From contig JAVYIG010007517.1 in NCBI GenBank assembly GCA_035222895.1, positions 1-64,000 on the forward strand: 64,000 nucleotides of DNA. Reading direction: 5' to 3'. Source of the stretch: Strongylocentrotus droebachiensis. Lineage: Eukaryota; Echinodermata; Echinoidea; Camarodonta; Strongylocentrotidae. A program made the position numbers and the translations under genes. Within the stretch, counting starts at the first letter, position 1, and every line of letters begins with the position of its first letter. Positions 31,457 through 46,300 of the stretch are shown one piece after another. The notes under the pieces were generated by a model. The model saw only the letters and a list, made by a program, of their open reading frames with translations, was not told the origin of the DNA and did no database searches.

Positions 31457-32975
31457 ACTATTACGACCTTCCTTCCCAATGTAATAAAGACTTTATGAAA
31501 GTCCTGGGACCATTAAAGTTGTCAACGAATCAGCCTACCCAATTAGTTACAATAATCGAGAAAGGTTTTATGAATATATAGGCCCAGTATATTTTGTTTG
31601 TTATTTACATGAAACATTATGACGTGAATCTTTTAAACCCAAGGGCGGATCCTAGATTTTCTATAAGGGGTGAGGAGGCAATTCTCCACATCATGTCTGA
31701 TCGACAAGCAAGAAAACAAAAGACAAAAGGGGTGGTATGCATACCCGGATCCGTCCCAACTATCTGATGGACAGTTTCTTCGACTTTATTACCATGTATT
31801 TACAATTTAGAGACGGGGGGCAGATCTATGCTACATCGACTATGCAACTCGACATGTTACGTCTATGCATACTTCTAATTATGTCCCTCTGTGTCAAGAC
31901 CAAAATTGATTCGACAAATTGTCTCTATAGAGTCAGGCATTATTGATTTGGTATAATCGCAATCATATGGCACAGAGCGGGGCTGGCTGGCGTACGACTT
32001 ACACCTCCAGTTTGAATGCCCAGGAAGTATATATATATATATTTTGTTTAAGTACTAGCTGTGGGTGTTTGAAGATTACATTCATACAGCTTCAACAAAA
32101 AAAAATGTTACCCTTAATCAACTGAAATCTAGAATTAGGGGGGATATATCATTGGGTTGGCCTAGTGTTTGTTCAAACGGATGAGAAAATGTTGCCAATA
32201 GATAAAATGCGAAGGTCCCATTTATGTCTTATATTTTTTTCATTTCACATTATATACACAGTACGATACCTATAATAAGTCAATTCAATTCTAACCTACA
32301 CTTTCATACACCATCATCCAATAAGCATAATATACGTGATGGCTAGTTAACCCCCACCCGCACTACAAACCAAAAAAAGGCAAAAAACACTGTTTCAAAT
32401 AACCCCATCATATAATGATTTGTTAAATTTAGTTCTGAGAAAACCATTCTTCTTAAATTAGTCGTAGTTTGGTTCACATTCCGACGCATTCAAAATGTTT
32501 TTTCTATAAATATATCCCTTTACATTCCCTTTAAGAATTTGCCTGCTGGCTCTGCTATTTCATGTAGTAATTATGATATTAATATCGCAAAGTAAACAGC
32601 TCTAGGGCCCGGGAAAGCGAAAGTCGAATCGATCCATTTTGCCAACTAGCTCGGTACAACAGCTGGTTGATGCAGAGAAACATTAAAAGGTATGGATTGA
32701 GCGAGCTAATCCCTGGTATATGACCTCGTTTAGAATACAAGGGAATACATAACGACTGATTGTGGCAATTAGCAATTATTCAAATCAGTAATGATTATGC
32801 TAAAGCGATTCGACTATCATAATACTACAGTTGCAGTTGTATATAGGAGCGTGAGTTAAAGCGTTCAGTGCGCAAAGATGGAGATTTGATTGGGGGGGGG
32901 GGGGGGGTCGAGGCTGGAAGAAAATTGATGACAAGTTAGGTGAGGGGGCATTGTGTATTATATATGTATTATATG

Positions 32976-32984
<9 letters not shown>

Positions 32985-33023
<39 letters not shown>

Positions 33024-33232
33024 GGGAAGAGAAGCGAGAAATTATAGAGAGGAGAGAGAGGGATGGGGAGACTGAGATGAATATAGAAGGAGAGAGGATG
33101 AGAGAGAGAGGGGGGAGGGAGGGAGGGGGAAGAGAGGGGAAGAGAAAGAGATAAATTATAGAGAGGAGAGAGAGGGATGGGGGAGAGTGAAATGAATAGA
33201 GAAGGAGAGAGGATGAGAGAGAGAGAGAGAAT
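32985..33232 (+). repeat. Purine-rich tandem duplication
   Basis: A block from 33035 to 33108 (ATTATAGAGAGGAGAGAGAG to GGATGAGAGAG) recurs at about 33153-33228, embedded in GA repeats. The strand is almost pure purine. Confidence 0.85.
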
Positions 33233-34937
33233 AAAGCCAGTGAAAACTTTTCCTGGTTCTGTCAAATTATATCTCATAAGTTCTTGCAAGGAATGCCGTT
33301 CCTTATTAGTTTGCCTTTTGAAAGGGAAGTGCAGAGGTTTTGTAGAGTTGAGAAATACTTTGATATTCTATCAATCGAACGTTAAGCGTTGGCAATCATT
33401 TAGGGAGTAAATTAAACACTAAACGAGATAAACGACTTCCAGACGTCATCAAAAAGACCGGTGGTCAATTATCGGGAGAGGACCAATTAAGCCTGCAAAG
33501 CTCCTGCATTATAAAAGTGCTTGATAGGCAAATATCTCATTCTTTAAAATTGATTAAGATTTTATCTTATCAGGCAGCTTATATACATTAATACTGCCTG
33601 TGAAACAACAAAATATGCAGTGGTCTACGGCTTCGAGTCGAAAGATTCAAGGTCTTGGTGATTAAGGATAAAAGTACTTTCAATTGATGCAGGAGGCCTA
33701 CATGATCGCCAGATAAATTATTTCACTGTTATTTAACTCACTTGCCAGCCAATCTTATCCAGGGAAATGATAACATTATTCCTATACTTCAAGATAAAGC
33801 TGAGTTCTGGTCATGCAATCGCATTGTAAAATAAACGGTGTGGAATCGATCAGAAAAAGTGGATTATGTAGCATTCAAGTATTGGTCTGCACTGCAAGGT
33901 TCTAGAATCTATTAATTTAGCCCAGTCTTGGTAAAAGTAACAAGCACTGTACACAGAAAGATGTATAGGACTACACAAATATGTTGCATAAAAATAATGA
34001 GGTCCCCATTTTAAAGCTGTTACATGTCATATTTAGAATATGGAGGCATTTGAAGAGAAATGCTTTTCAGGGAGAATTTGTTCTCTGATGTTCTTCCACA
34101 CTTGTATAATAACAATGAAAACACTCACAAATTATGTTTCATCTCTCCCTGTTACCAACTTCTCTTTAAAAAATATAAGGTCATCAAAAAAAATTACGCA
34201 TTCATCAAAACAAGAGAGAGTGGCTCTAACTTTTCAATTATCAATTTCTTCCACCCAGTTTTAGTAGATGTCTCTTTTTCCCCCGCATTTTTTTGTTGTG
34301 CATGCCACCTCACTTTGGAGAAAAGTTCCGCCACCCATGCACAAACGTATCAAATTAGTTTAGAAGCAAAAAAACAAACACAAACCACTGCTTTACCATT
34401 AAACCATCGTGACTCCTGTCAACAAGACTATACGTGTAAATAAAATCTATGTATTAAAAAAATTAAATCTAATTTGAAAGGGAAAAAAATCCTAACAGAA
34501 AAGACGTAAATAGTAACTCCTGAATGATAAACGCCCATAAAAACCTAAACAACACACCAACGTCTATTATCTCAATAATACATTTTCGTAGCTATTGTGA
34601 TAATGGAAATTTACCAAGAGAACAAGACACCGTGCCATCTTTACAAATTATGTACAGGTGTAGCTTCAGCATTCAAATAAAGTTATTCAAATGATTTAAC
34701 CAACGTGGTACGGAGATGCACACAGGGATAAAAAGTAATATTCGTGAAAGCAAACTGAATGAAAATTTCATTACGGTAAAAGCAATCATATCAATGAGAA
34801 AATGCTTGCGAATAACAAAATATTCAATATTCTTAAAAACATTGACAGAATGAATTTCAAAAGAGATGAACCGCGAAGATCGTGCACAATAAAACATAGT
34901 TATTGCATTAAACCATACTAATATTGACATCCCTTCA

Positions 34938-35128
34938 GAGATAATCTTTATAAGTGGAAAATTCCATCCAATATGCTTTGTACATATTGTAATGAACCAG
35001 AATCGTTTATACACATTTTGCTTAGATGTCGCCAAGTCGCAGTCTTTTGGGGAAAAAAATCATCGTCTGGAAATGAATTTGTTCCCAAAAAATATTATGT
35101 TAGGAGAATAAAACATCATAATAATTAG
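34938..35128 (+). pseudogene. Decayed non-LTR retrotransposon fragment (C-terminal zinc-binding region)
   Basis: One open frame reads RDNLYKWKIPSNMLCTYC, then NEPESFIHILLRC and a following FW. The CxxC-(E)-H-x4-C spacing followed by FW is typical of the region after the reverse transcriptase in many LINE ORF2 proteins. It ends at a stop at 35126-35128; related-looking residues (VYAQYAIYKVY) continue in another frame near 35150, implying a frameshift. No reverse transcriptase domain is left. Confidence 0.6.
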
Positions 35129-35809
35129 TTTCAACATTGATTTAAAAAAAATGTTTACGCACAGTATGCAATTTATAAGGTGTATACGCTTAATCATTTT
35201 AGCAGTAAATCCTTCAATATTCATTTAATTTACTTTCAAAAGGGATTATATGTTTTTATGTCAATTGGCAACACAGAAACCAAGAAAAATTGTAATATCA
35301 GGATGAAACTTTCTTAGTTAAGCATTTAACGCATTTCTATTCATGCCTTGATCCTTCCCTTCCACTTTTAATTTTGCAGCTGAAATTGAATTCAAGGCTA
35401 GATAACTGTTTTGTCGAATACACTAACAATCTTTTACACATGGCAGCCTTCTTTTTTTTGAAATATTTGGAAACATATTATATATTAGGAATTCTAAACA
35501 CTTTTCTTTTATTACGAGAAATTGGAAGACAACAGAGGGATGTCTGCTTGGGAATTATCAACCCGGGAATTCAGATCTCACAATACTATATCTCACCTGG
35601 GAATGTCATCGAAAAGATTAAAGCTGCCAAATTCATAGAAAATGTTTTTCATCCCGAAAATGAAAAAGGAAAGAAAAGAAGACGAAATCATTACTTTATT
35701 AAGGAAAACCTAAGAATATTGATATATATAATATATTTTAAAATGAAATACATTTGTCGAGTCAGTATCACTTAAAAAACAAATAATGAGATAACTTTTA
35801 TGTTAGTGT

Positions 35810-36331
35810 ATGTTCCCCCATTTTGTATTATGTTGTTATCATATACATTCAACTACTGTACGTTTATGCACACGTGTGTGTGGTACGAATGGCGTGTCAC
35901 CGTGTGTATATGCATTTTCGGCAAAAAAAGAAAAAGCATCCCCTGAAAATCTCCACGGCGTGGGTACATGTTTGCGCGCACAACCAGCGGTTGCCTCACC
36001 ACACATCAAATACTGTGTACACGCGTTAACAGGTGTGAGCGAGTGAATATTGTCTTTGCACGCCACCGTTCGAGCTGGGAGCAGACACAACATTATTTTC
36101 GCGTCTGAAAGTAGGATTCGCCTCGCTCACAGGACACAAGGCATTGTCAGCTTTTTTCCTCGCTTAGTTTGTTTGTGGTCTTGTCTGCTGCATCCGATAT
36201 CCAACTGACTTTCATCCCGCTCTCAGGTGTGCCTGTTTCAATTAGCTCGGTCCTATCGCGTCCGGCGTCTCCACAAGTGGATTTTAGGGAAATTGTTTGA
36301 AGGAAACACCAACCAACTACAACAACTAAAC
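35810..36331 (+). promoter_or_regulatory. Probable promoter/5' UTR region of the calbindin-family gene
   Basis: The 500 bp before the start codon is noticeably richer in GC and CpG than its surroundings (for example GCGCGCACA, CACGCG, CCACCGTTCG) and free of simple repeats. No clear TATA box. The transcript start cannot be placed. Confidence 0.35.
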
Positions 36332-36422
36332 ATGGCATCCAAAGATTACACCAATTTATTGTGCAAGGATTCTTTAACAGCCGAGGATTTTGCGCGTGTG
36401 TGGGAGCATTTTGATGAGGACG
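36332..36422 (+). CDS. Calbindin-family gene, exon 1 (coding part)
   Basis: Starts at ATGG in a favourable context (ACTAAACATGG). It encodes MASKDYTNLLCKDSLTAEDF, ten more residues and one base of a Gly codon, then GTAAGA. The frame is open for about 100 bases upstream but without another ATG, so this ATG is preferred. Confidence 0.88.
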
Positions 36423-37311
36423 GTAAGAATAACCTTTTATCATCTAGATCCATCTCACTTTCTAATGTCAAATGCATTATCGGACTTGTAATATAATGGG
36501 ATGACACCTTAGAGCATCAATACTCTAAAGTCACGCTAAGGACTGGGGATTTAAGAGTAGTCATATATATCAATCATAATTCACGGAACAATAATATTGC
36601 TTGACATGATTTGGTTTGTATCCATATATTACAGTTTTTTCAACTGTTGTAAGTCCATGGGAAATTCCTTTATCGTATAAAAAAATGGATAATCTTCTCC
36701 TTGAAGAATGGAAATCATTCTTAATCGCAAATTAATTTGTAGGTTGTAAAGAAAGCAACTTTTATTCGGTAGAGATACTATCAGAATGAGTTTCATTGGA
36801 AAATATATTTTGCGTTTTTTTTAAATCTAGCATTCATCCTCATACACCATTGAAAGTGAGAATTTAATTTTTCATTTGTATTTGAACAAAAATGTAAACC
36901 AAGATCATCACGATAAAACCGGGCTCTTAATGTAAACATCGTATTGTCGGGCAAAATGCTTTTCTTAAAATCAATTTATTGTATACCTTTATCAGCACAT
37001 TTATTATGTGTATTGATACATGTAATGTCTATATTATCAAAAATTGTCTTTGATAATCAGAAATATATGCATTTTGAATATATTATTTCAAAGAAACGCA
37101 AATGGTTTTTGAGAGTCAAGTCTCGCAAGGCTCTCGACGATTGCGCGACTGCTGATGTTGCCACGCCCATCGGTTTGGGTACTCCACCATCCCTATACGC
37201 TCCCTTACAGCGCAACACCATCACACCCTTTCATCACAGTCATCCAACCAGGGGGTTTCAACCCATATCCATCCATCTCCTGTATCCGAATCTCGCTGTT
37301 TTTTCGCATTT

Positions 37312-37347
<36 letters not shown>

Positions 37348-40300
37348 CTATCACTGACTCTCACTCAATCCCTCACACTCTCTCATCCATTTATCATAAT
37401 TATTCTGATTGTCTGCCCCAATCTTCAATTCATAATTATGTCTATTCAGTTTCACCGTTATTGTTAATTCCTTCCCTCTCTGTGCCCCTCTTTCTATTAA
37501 ATACGTTATATTCCTCCCTGAGCTTCTATTTACTTTTGTCTTTTGTCGGCGTTTCGCACCTTTCAACCATCAATCTTTTTGCGTTTGTTCGTAATTCTGG
37601 ACCAATTTTAGCATCTGTACTGTAATCTCAATATTAAAGATCCGTCCTCTTCTCCCTCTCTCTCTCCTCCGATGCGTTCGAATCTTATTTTCCTCTCTCG
37701 GGTTCGTCCCTCTCTCTCTCTCGCGGTACCTCCATCAATCTCTCACTCGTGTCACGCCCTCTCAGCTTAAAAAGAATGCATCTCCGCTGAGTGCTGAAAT
37801 GGTACGATGCTATACACACAATACCCTCACACACACACACCACTCACACACAAACACACGCGCATGCTCTCTCACACACACACAAACGCCCACACAACAG
37901 GCAAGCACAACGCAGACGCATGGTTCGGTTTTAAAAGCTAGCTAGCTTATGAGCCAGCTACGACTCGGCATCGATATAATGATAATTAAACATTCACCCC
38001 CGACAAGCCCCTCCCTCACATCCAGGCTTTGCACTTAAAAGCAGCTAATGCGCTTAATGTTACCATTTGCTACCAATTCAAAACAGGTTGACCTTGAAGT
38101 TCTTAGCGAATATCTAACATCAAAAATGAAGCTGATTCTATCAGCGTGCAGTGCGCTGTATTTTAGATTTTTATCGAACTAATTGTGAACGGAGGAAACT
38201 CATTGGTGATGATGCCGATATAAAGCTTAACTATTATCCTCTCCGGATCTCCACCGAATGATACATAATAAAGGTTCAATATTTTTCTATTACGGCTGTC
38301 TCGAGGTTAATGCATTTAATAGAAAACTCAATAATTGTCATGCACCATATTTTTGTTTGTTAGAACATTATACAAAGGGTGGGATAGATCAAGGTCTTGC
38401 ATTGTTGGAAGAAATTAATAATTTGCCGCTCATCTTGATTTGCATTATATTATTGTATTGTTAGCGTACCTTGAACATACTGAAGGGGAAAATTTGATTT
38501 GCTGATTTTCTATATCTCCCACATTTTCTCTCGATCTTTCTTAATACCCATTCCCTGGAATTCCCGAAGTGAATTAATTATTTGTTTTGCATCGTAAAAT
38601 TAAACTGCGTTCATTGATAGGCAAAGCTATTAAGATTTCACAGTCATAATCTGTAATTCTAATGTGATAATGAAATCGACAATATTTCGCTCTAGGGGAG
38701 AGGGTGTGGTTATGAAGCATCTGCCCGCCCTCTTCCACCCGTTCTCCTTTTTCTCCGTGTCCAATCCATGAAATGCCCATGAAATAGGTATCATCTTCTA
38801 TGCTGCTTTGTGAAATGAAGTTTTTTTTTAGGGAAAAGCTACTAAAATGTCATATTCATCCATGTAATTCTACACTGTTAGAAAAAAATTAAACAAGTTG
38901 TTTAAAAATTTAAACAACCCCGAGTTAACCGGTGAATCGCTCAACTGTTGTTTAAAAATTCAACAAAATAATTAAGGTTGTTTACATTTTGAACACTTAG
39001 TTGTTTAAAAATTAGGAAACCTTTAAACAACAGTTTTTTAGTAATAAAATTGCACAACTCGGTTGTTTAAAGCAAGTTGTTTAAATTTTAAACAATAATG
39101 TTTAAATTACTAAGCAACTGTTGTTTATTCAGTATTACTGCACAACTGGGTTGTTTAAAAGGAGTTGCTTAAATTTTAAACAGAACTGTTTAATGGTTAT
39201 TATCTGGTTGTTTGAATTTGTGAAATGACCTACTGGAACCACTCCTGCAATAATCACAACGATTTAAACACTGTAACATGCAGAGCTTGTTGCCAATTTA
39301 CTTCAACATTTGTTCATCATATTCATGGCAGTGACAGACAACATTATTATTTGTCTCTATAACTTCACCTAAACCCCATCGGCGAAGCCGAGAAGAACCA
39401 AGTCGTCGCCTTGCCCCGTGTTCCGCCATTTTCGTCTGCACTGCACACTAGCACTGCATGCTTGCATGCATGTATTATGTACGTTCTTTGTGCATATGTG
39501 TGTGCGCAAATTGCAATCGCGTATCGAGAAAATATCAACGACGCCCCCGAGACTTTTTAAACAACTCTGTTTAATTAAATCTTTTTGTTTTTTAATACAT
39601 AGTTGTTTAAGCTAATCGAGCACTGATTTTTCGATTTTGAACAACGTTGTTTACTTTTTTAAACAACATTCTTTTAAACAGTGATATTTTAAACACCGTT
39701 CTAACAGTGTAATGAGATAGATAGATCGACAATATTTCGCTTATTGGGGGGGGGGGGGTAAATCTGCCCCATGCTTGGCGCTACACTCACGAGCAGACCG
39801 TCACACATGAATGCTTCTCGTTTCGGTCAGGACTTTCATCGGAGCGTCACGTCTCATATTTGCTTTCATTGTGGAGCGCCAGGAGTGTCAAGTCAGTGAC
39901 AGACATGCATGAGCGCTATACAAAAACCTACTATCATTATAATTTTTATCAATCATCTTAATAGTCCTATCACAAAAAAACTCTTGCCCTTTCTGTATAA
40001 TCTTATCCCCTTACTATCTTTTCTTCTCTCTCTCTCTCTCTCTCTCTCTTCTCTGTCTCTCATTCCCCCTCTCTGTCGCTGTCTCTCTATATGTGGATAG
40101 TTGATGATGTGATAATATATTATGATTATTCAATGAATACATCTACAAGTTAACATACCACGCTGTATAAAGATTTTGCTGGGTATATAGCAGTGCTAAA
40201 ATTGCAATGAGTTATAGGCAAAAATCATTTTAAGTGCTTCATAAAGTATTCACAGTTTTGTTTGATTTACGAGACGTTAAGAGTACCTCTATTCTGCTGT

Positions 40301-43300
40301 ATTGCTTCCATTAGGTTCTTTTACATGGAATTAAAAAGCTGATTATATCTCACAGATTATTCAAGTACACAGCGTTTTCTTTAAAAGTAATCTTGCTTTT
40401 CTTATATTGGTGTGGACAAAAAAAAATGCTCACTTAAATAAAATCTAATAATTTAAATTTTAAGACTACAAATGAATGATATTTGCCAAACGATGTTTCA
40501 TAAAATGCTAGGTATAAGGAACACTAACAGAAAAAACATGCACGAGAATCTATGATGAGAACGTGATTCAAATATATCCATACGTATTTGTGCTGGATTC
40601 ATTTGAGGTAAAAACATTCCCTCACATTCTCGTTAGTTTGTTTACCCATTTGTGGTCCAAACTGCATGTAGGCTATTACATGATAGAGACAAGTCTTAAT
40701 TACATTTAGCTAGTTTTTCCCAAAATGAAGTTCCATTACCACGGCTCAGAATTAGCTTAAGGTTAGTCCCATTTAAGAATGTCATTAGATCCACTTCATG
40801 CCCAAACATCGACTCCACAGTAAGATATGCCGATCTACAGTAGATCGTAAAGTCTTCTTGCGCGATGGTCTGTTGGCACATGAAGTATAATATTATTGAG
40901 TATGATCGTTGCGTACGTGGAGATAGTCTGTGTAAAATGAAGGAGAGGAACACCAAGCAAACAATCCTTGAGTGATGTTTTGCTAAATTTTCATCAGTGT
41001 TTGCTTTACAGATGACATTACTTTCACTGAAGGTCAAATCATGCAAATGACACTTGGGAGAGTGGATGTGAAGTCCCTGGAACACGGGGTCGTTTGGCTT
41101 TTCTCAACTGTCATAATTCCCGGGAGGACCGTTCCATCATTATGACAGGTTTGATATAGAAAGGATGGGGAAAATATTCATATACGAGACCTGACAGACT
41201 TCCACGCTATATGACAAGGCTTTGGCAATACCGCCCCCGGACTAATGAATTACCTTCACTATGCCTTCTATAATGTTAAGTGCCTTTCATGCCTTCCATC
41301 AAACAAACTAATTCTGAAGAATTTGAAGCAATGGAAAAATTGAAATTCTTTGACCATTTAATTAAACCCTTTATTTCTATTCATCTTTGGTTAAAGTGTC
41401 CAGTTCATGCATAATTATGACTAAAATATCGTACATCCAATTTTTTCTTTCTCCTGTTTATTAAATTATTGTGACAACATGGTTTATTCTTGATAAAGTT
41501 GAGATCTTTTCAGAACTTTATTGACAAATCTAAAGAGTAATAGAGACTGATCAATGCCGTTTTGAGAGGAGATAAACTATATCAATCAAGAAGACACATT
41601 ATTGTAACAATCATTTTCATGAAAAAGGGGTAATAACAACAATTTATTCCAACTTTTATGGGCAACAGTACAGGCTAAGGATATAGTATAGTCAACAATT
41701 TGAATTAATACAAAATATCACCTTGCTTCCCGAATATGAAGGGTTTGTTGCCCAAATATTTATAATTTCGAATTCTAAGGCATGTAAGAGCTGCAGCCCT
41801 TCTATAGCCCCCCCCCCTCTATGTGCATGTATGACTACGCTCGGCTGTCTTCATCTTCTCTCATTTCTGCCCGACATATAATGTTAAAAAGTAGACAGTG
41901 TCAATATTAGCTTCGTTCGTGGACGGTCTTCATCACGTGGGTGTGTGTTCAAGAGTGAAATTACTTCTCCGTATGTATCTCATCACAGGCAATATACCCA
42001 CCGTAGATATGCTAAGTGGTGCACACCAGTCTTATTCAAGCAAAAACTGCTTTGTGCAATATCATGTGACACATCACGTGACATGCAGCGTTTTACCATA
42101 TGTCAGGAATGGTAAACAAAACATATAATGTTCGGCTCCTTGTCGTAGAGGTGTATAGTTGTTACCCATCACGTCTGTCGCATCAGATTATACTTGCGAT
42201 ACTTTCTTTCGTTGCGTCATAATAGTCTATCAAAATATTTGCGGTGGTGTCACTTGACATCCCATTTTTCCTGGAAAATGCACGTGTTTTTTGTTTTTTT
42301 TGCGAGCGAACACGCTCACACCACGTCCCAAAGTCTTAAAACAGAAATTTCGTTCGTGTAGACATAAAATGATATCTTAAAAGATGTGACATAATATTTG
42401 AACAGATCGGGTAGTATGAGGCACTCTTGTACATTGTTACATTAAAACTAAAGTTTAGTGACAATCTTTTTGGGGGTGTACTTTTGTATTACTATCCACT
42501 GTAATTTGTCAGTAATTCAGTAACTCGTTGTATAATTTTATTTTTTCAAATTTGGAGATATTTTCGATCAGGTTTGATTTAAAAAAGGACATAATTATAG
42601 CTGTATGAATATTGTTGAAAGGAATCTAAAAGTTTACAAATATAGGCCTGTTTGTATTTGTTATTTTATAGAGAGGAGATCAGTTTTAATCAGGACCATT
42701 TAAATTATTTTAGTACAAATGTTATGGATTTTGATGAAAGCATATGGTTGAATTGTTTTTTACTTAAGGAGTTCTCAACTAGTTATATACGAAAAGAAGA
42801 GAACCGAAAATGATTAAATTCGATTTTCCTCCTCATACTCCATGTACAAGTGATGGCGGACAATATTGATGGTAATAGTAATGAAATTAGAGTATTTGAT
42901 CAGATTTCATGACCTTAACGCTTCGACCAACACTGCATTTTACATTTAAAGAAAAAGATAACAATTGAAAATATCGACTTAGCAAGGCTGAAATCTGATG
43001 CGGAACCCGAGGTAAAAACGAAATACACTAATGGGGGATGGAGTGACTTTCAACAACAGAAAATTAATCATAAAACCTACTCACTGTGAGCAGGTATATT
43101 AGAAAAAACACCGCAAATGCATCCTGCTTCGCTGATGTGAAACACTCTACAAAATTAATGTCAAAACCTTTTCGCATAATAATGGTGCTTCCAGTCCGTC
43201 GTGAGGCCGTCTGCTTGGCTGACACAAACTTAATGGTCTTAAAGCTAGTCACCATGGCAATTGCTTTTAAAATTGTCATTTGAGGGAAATAAGAAGATTT

Positions 43301-46300
43301 TATGTGATAATCTTGTAATCATACCATTTTAGCCTATTACATGTCGACCTAGTTTGATCACTTAAGCACGTTGGATAGGGGAATATGCGACAAGGGAAAC
43401 CCCCGATGAAAATACCCTGTTTTCATGATGGAATGAATACTGATAACAGAACATTAATACATTGGAATATGATATCACAGTTGATTTATCAATTCTGCTA
43501 GTATTATTACTTATAACCTTTTCATGAATTCAATTAATCATTTAATGTCTCCCAACTTTTAATGTTTGTAAAAATTAAAGGCTGATGTATGGAAACCTAC
43601 ATGTACTTGGAGCCAGTGTGAATTGTAATTGATAAATATTTACAACATAAAGTTAGTGATAAAATGTTAAACGCGAGTTAATAATAAGTATTTTATAAAA
43701 TGCTTCACGTCAAGATTTCCATTTTAAAACCATTTCAGATGGCGTACTTCTGTTTTCTACAGTCATGTGAAATTGAATTTTAATTGAAATTGATGACTCC
43801 GTTGTCTCCTTTATTTAACAGAACAGGCAGTGCAACGTTTCAATACTCCGAATTTCGTTTACCCAGATATCATAATTGCAAGTCGTGAGGACAAAATACC
43901 GCATTATTTAGATCTGACGATAGGAATTTAATTTTGAATTTACAATACAAACAAATTAATTAAATTGAGCGATAAAAAAAAAACAGCGGTAGAGAAATGA
44001 GGAGTGTGAAGAAGGGAAATTAATGAGGCAAGGTAGAAGTAAGAATGCTTAATTTAATTTTGAAGAGGCATTCCTGGAGTGGTAGAAATGTTGATTTGTC
44101 AGAACAAAATTAATAATAAAACCAGTTCACAATTATAATTGAATTTGATGACGCGATGACGAGTATATTACTATGTTATTAAACTGTTGTATTCACTTGT
44201 CACGATGTTCTGTATTTCAGTAGGAAGTATGGTAAGCTTTAGCATGTTTAGTGTTTAGTGTTTATAATTTATTTGAAAAATCATGCGTAATATTTAAAAA
44301 ATATTAACATTTTGAAAATTAGTCTCAAGAAATACAGGAATTCGCTTCATAAGAGTTGTGAACAAGGGCATACACATTGCCTAATAAATATAGGTACCTA
44401 ATTTATTTTGACCCCATTCATCCATTCTCTATCTCTCCCCTTCCTCTTTCTCTCTATCTCTCCCCTTCCTCTTTCTCTTTTTCTCACCCTGTCTTCCCGC
44501 TCTCCACTCTTCCCTCCGTCTATCTCTTTCTCTGTCTCTCACTGTCTTTTTCAGTCACTCACTTCACAATAAATCCATTGAGTAGATGAAAAAGTGGGGC
44601 TCTTATACTCGAGGGGGGTCTGGAAAATGTGTCAAAGACACATCCGCCCGACACCAAATTTATCTCAACGACGGGAAACTGAAGCGTAAATTATAAGGAT
44701 ATCGTCGCATCTTAAAATAAAACCAGTGAAGATCAAAGATTATGTGTAAAATTTGCACGCATGTGAGTCGAGAAAGAATGAAATCACGTTCCCAAGGGTA
44801 AATTTTTGCATGAATCTTATTATGTAGGCTCTCAAAGTGGCTTAATGTATGGCCCCTCCCAACAAACCATGATATCAAATTTGATACAAAAGCCTATTCT
44901 AACCAGATACATCTTGTGATATAATTCCTTGAGGATAAAAATTATATCCTTAGTTCATTACCCACATCAGAAAAGTGATAAAAGGCGTGCACAGAATCTA
45001 AATAAAGAGTTTATATTTCGGTCTTTCATGCAGTGCGTACTATTTACAGGGATAATTGGCGGCAATTGGCACTTTCAGTTTCAATTAACTCATTATTCTT
45101 TTCAATATTGAATCGTTTATGCACATTTTCAATTTGTACGACAAGTGTTTTATAAATTTATCACATTGTATGACGTAAGAGGAAATGATGAGTGTTAAAG
45201 TATCTATTATTGAAACATGAACTGCGAATAGCCGACCACCTGGGGCTAGATCTTGTTTTCGATTTTGCATTGATCGCAAGAAAGAACTTTTTTTTTAAAT
45301 ACAAATCATTCCATAAAAGTACTAAAATGTCCACTATTCGCACGTCAATAGAGATTAGCTCTTTCCTGTGTACCTCGTGTGTTCAAAAATATCCTCGCCT
45401 ACAAAAGAAAATGTGGCATCAGAAAGTGAGGAGATTGAGGTCTACCAAAACAAATTATAAGCACGAGCTGGAATCGAGCACAAGGAAGAAGGGGAAGGAA
45501 GAAAAAAATCAATGTCCATAAGAGAAGGAAAAAGTACGCTAGCTACGTCATTGCTCCCTTTTCCCCTCCAAGTTCAGAACCGCACTACAGGGTATCTCAT
45601 AAAACCTGGCACTGATCATGCTGATGTTGAACTTTTTGCATAACATGATTCGTAGAAGAAAAGAAATTAACAACTTGTAAATGATTGTTATTGTTATTGA
45701 TGTTGTTGTTGTTGCTGTTGTGTTATTGTCCTTGTTGTTGTCGTTGTTGTTGGGTGACTTCTCCGACACCTTGTGATCTCATATACAACCATTCTTCTTT
45801 GTCTTGTTTAATTTCGCATTGCTCTCCTAATAGGGATTCATCTGTTACCCTGATTGCATCTTTCATCCGTCTATTCATTTACCTCCCTTCCCAATTCTCC
45901 ATTAACCCTGCACTCGTCCAAGCAAGAAGTCATGCTTCATTACCTTTGACCGTATGATATTTGATATTGATATTCGAATACGAAATTGGTTCTCCATATC
46001 AGATTTTTAAAACCCCTTTTCGATGAGAGCCGAGGTGAGAGACTGTCTCTCGGACATTTCTCGCTAAAAGATTGTATCTTTAGTTGACAATATGGAAACA
46101 GTATACTTTCTTATCTGCACAATAAACTAGTTTCACTGTTATGTATCTGTATATTAATTTTTTTTTCTTGAAGTACGCAAAAGTAACTAAGAGAAGAGTA
46201 GTGTTAAAAAAGAGCAATCAAGCGCTCGATCGTGTATGCGTTTGTTGAAACACCTTGTAGTCCAGAAGCCCCGAAGACAAAAAGCATCCTCACTTGACGA

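Larger units (their letters stand above)
23928..36331. other. Intergenic spacer between the divergent genes
   Basis: About 12.4 kb between the two start codons; it must hold both promoters and 5' UTRs. It contains (GA)n/(TC)n arrays at 24361-24451, 25780-25806, 31325-31453 and 32985-33232, poly-G at 24959-24979, a hAT-like MITE at 26431-26589 and a LINE fragment at 34938-35128. No coding exon is recognised. Confidence 0.7.

Noticed and set aside
35374-35775. 133-residue open frame upstream of the calbindin gene
   Set aside because: No recognised motif and biased AT-rich composition; it might be a tail of the decayed LINE region but nothing in the sequence shows it.
36944-37625. Open frames of 137 and 156 residues on the plus strand
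   Set aside because: Two frames overlap in a pyrimidine-rich intronic stretch; composition is Ser/Leu/Pro with no domain.
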